A model generated the notes under the pieces. That model was not told the origin of the DNA, made no database searches, and was given only the letters and a program-made list of their open reading frames with translations. This document shows positions 63,970-64,000 of a stretch of 64,000 bases of DNA, in pieces (position 1 is the stretch's first letter; every line of letters starts with the position of its first letter). The DNA lies in NCBI GenBank assembly GCA_902766045.1, contig CACXCA010000015.1, positions 62,001-126,000 of the forward strand, written 5' to 3'. Source of the DNA: an uncultured Bacteroidales bacterium. Its GTDB lineage: Bacteria > Bacteroidota > Bacteroidia > Bacteroidales > Paludibacteraceae. Made by a program: the position numbers and the translations under genes.

Positions 63970-64000
63970 AATACGCTCTTGTTATTTCGGGTTACAAAGA

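Overview
The window looks like chromosomal DNA of a Bacteroidales bacterium (phylum Bacteroidota). The evidence is promoters of the Bacteroides type (TTTG, about 19 bases, TAnnTTTG) ahead of several genes, an RprX/RprY-like two-component pair, the lipoprotein form of TamA (TamL) next to TamB, a radical-SAM/lipoprotein pair known mainly from this order, and a BspA-like surface protein. The genus cannot be fixed from the sequence alone.

Layout. 1-13.2 kb: a small membrane protein, the RprXY-like pair, a CPA2 cation/proton antiporter, and a tamB-tamL envelope operon preceded by a beta-barrel protein gene. 13.3-17.5 kb: a hipBA toxin-antitoxin operon with an array of repeated operator-like sites, tRNA-Pro and tRNA-Arg genes, two tiny membrane proteins and a BASS-type transporter. 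17.6-32.2 kb, all on the minus strand: a very large acyl-CoA dehydratase activase fusion; sppA-lpxK-pnp; and a giant helical protein followed by cdsA-psd-pssA, the route to phosphatidylethanolamine. 32.6-40.5 kb: a lipoprotein plus radical SAM/SPASM enzyme, a YgjP-like metallopeptidase, tRNA-Phe, rpoN with a PAP2-like gene, and an AddB-like nuclease.

40.7-54.9 kb is a defence island on the plus strand. It holds a half-size hsdS, hsdM, a Fic protein, a full-size hsdS, a reverse transcriptase-nitrilase fusion (DRT type 1/UG1 architecture, with RT and nitrilase catalytic residues intact), a GNAT acetyltransferase, an AlbA_2/Schlafen-like regulator, hsdR and a YgjP-like peptidase. Most junctions overlap or are only a few bases apart. 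One 15-base direct repeat lies on both sides of the island. Between the AlbA_2 gene and hsdR are nine 12-base repeats. A classical -1 slippery heptamer four codons before the AlbA_2 stop would carry ribosomes into an IGGQ/ISGQ-repeat frame whose stop overlaps the hsdR start. This is the most unusual arrangement in the window.

55-64 kb: an intergenic repeat region, two hypothetical genes, a BspA/DUF285 surface protein, then cvpA, infB, nusA and rimP (translation/transcription core) and an Lrp/AsnC regulator.

Other unexpected structure: four 24-base hipBA operator-like sites in a symmetric 41-57-41 spacing, and five perfect 54-residue repeats with fixed Trp and Tyr in the giant helical protein, a period that puts all ten aromatics on one face of a straight alpha helix.
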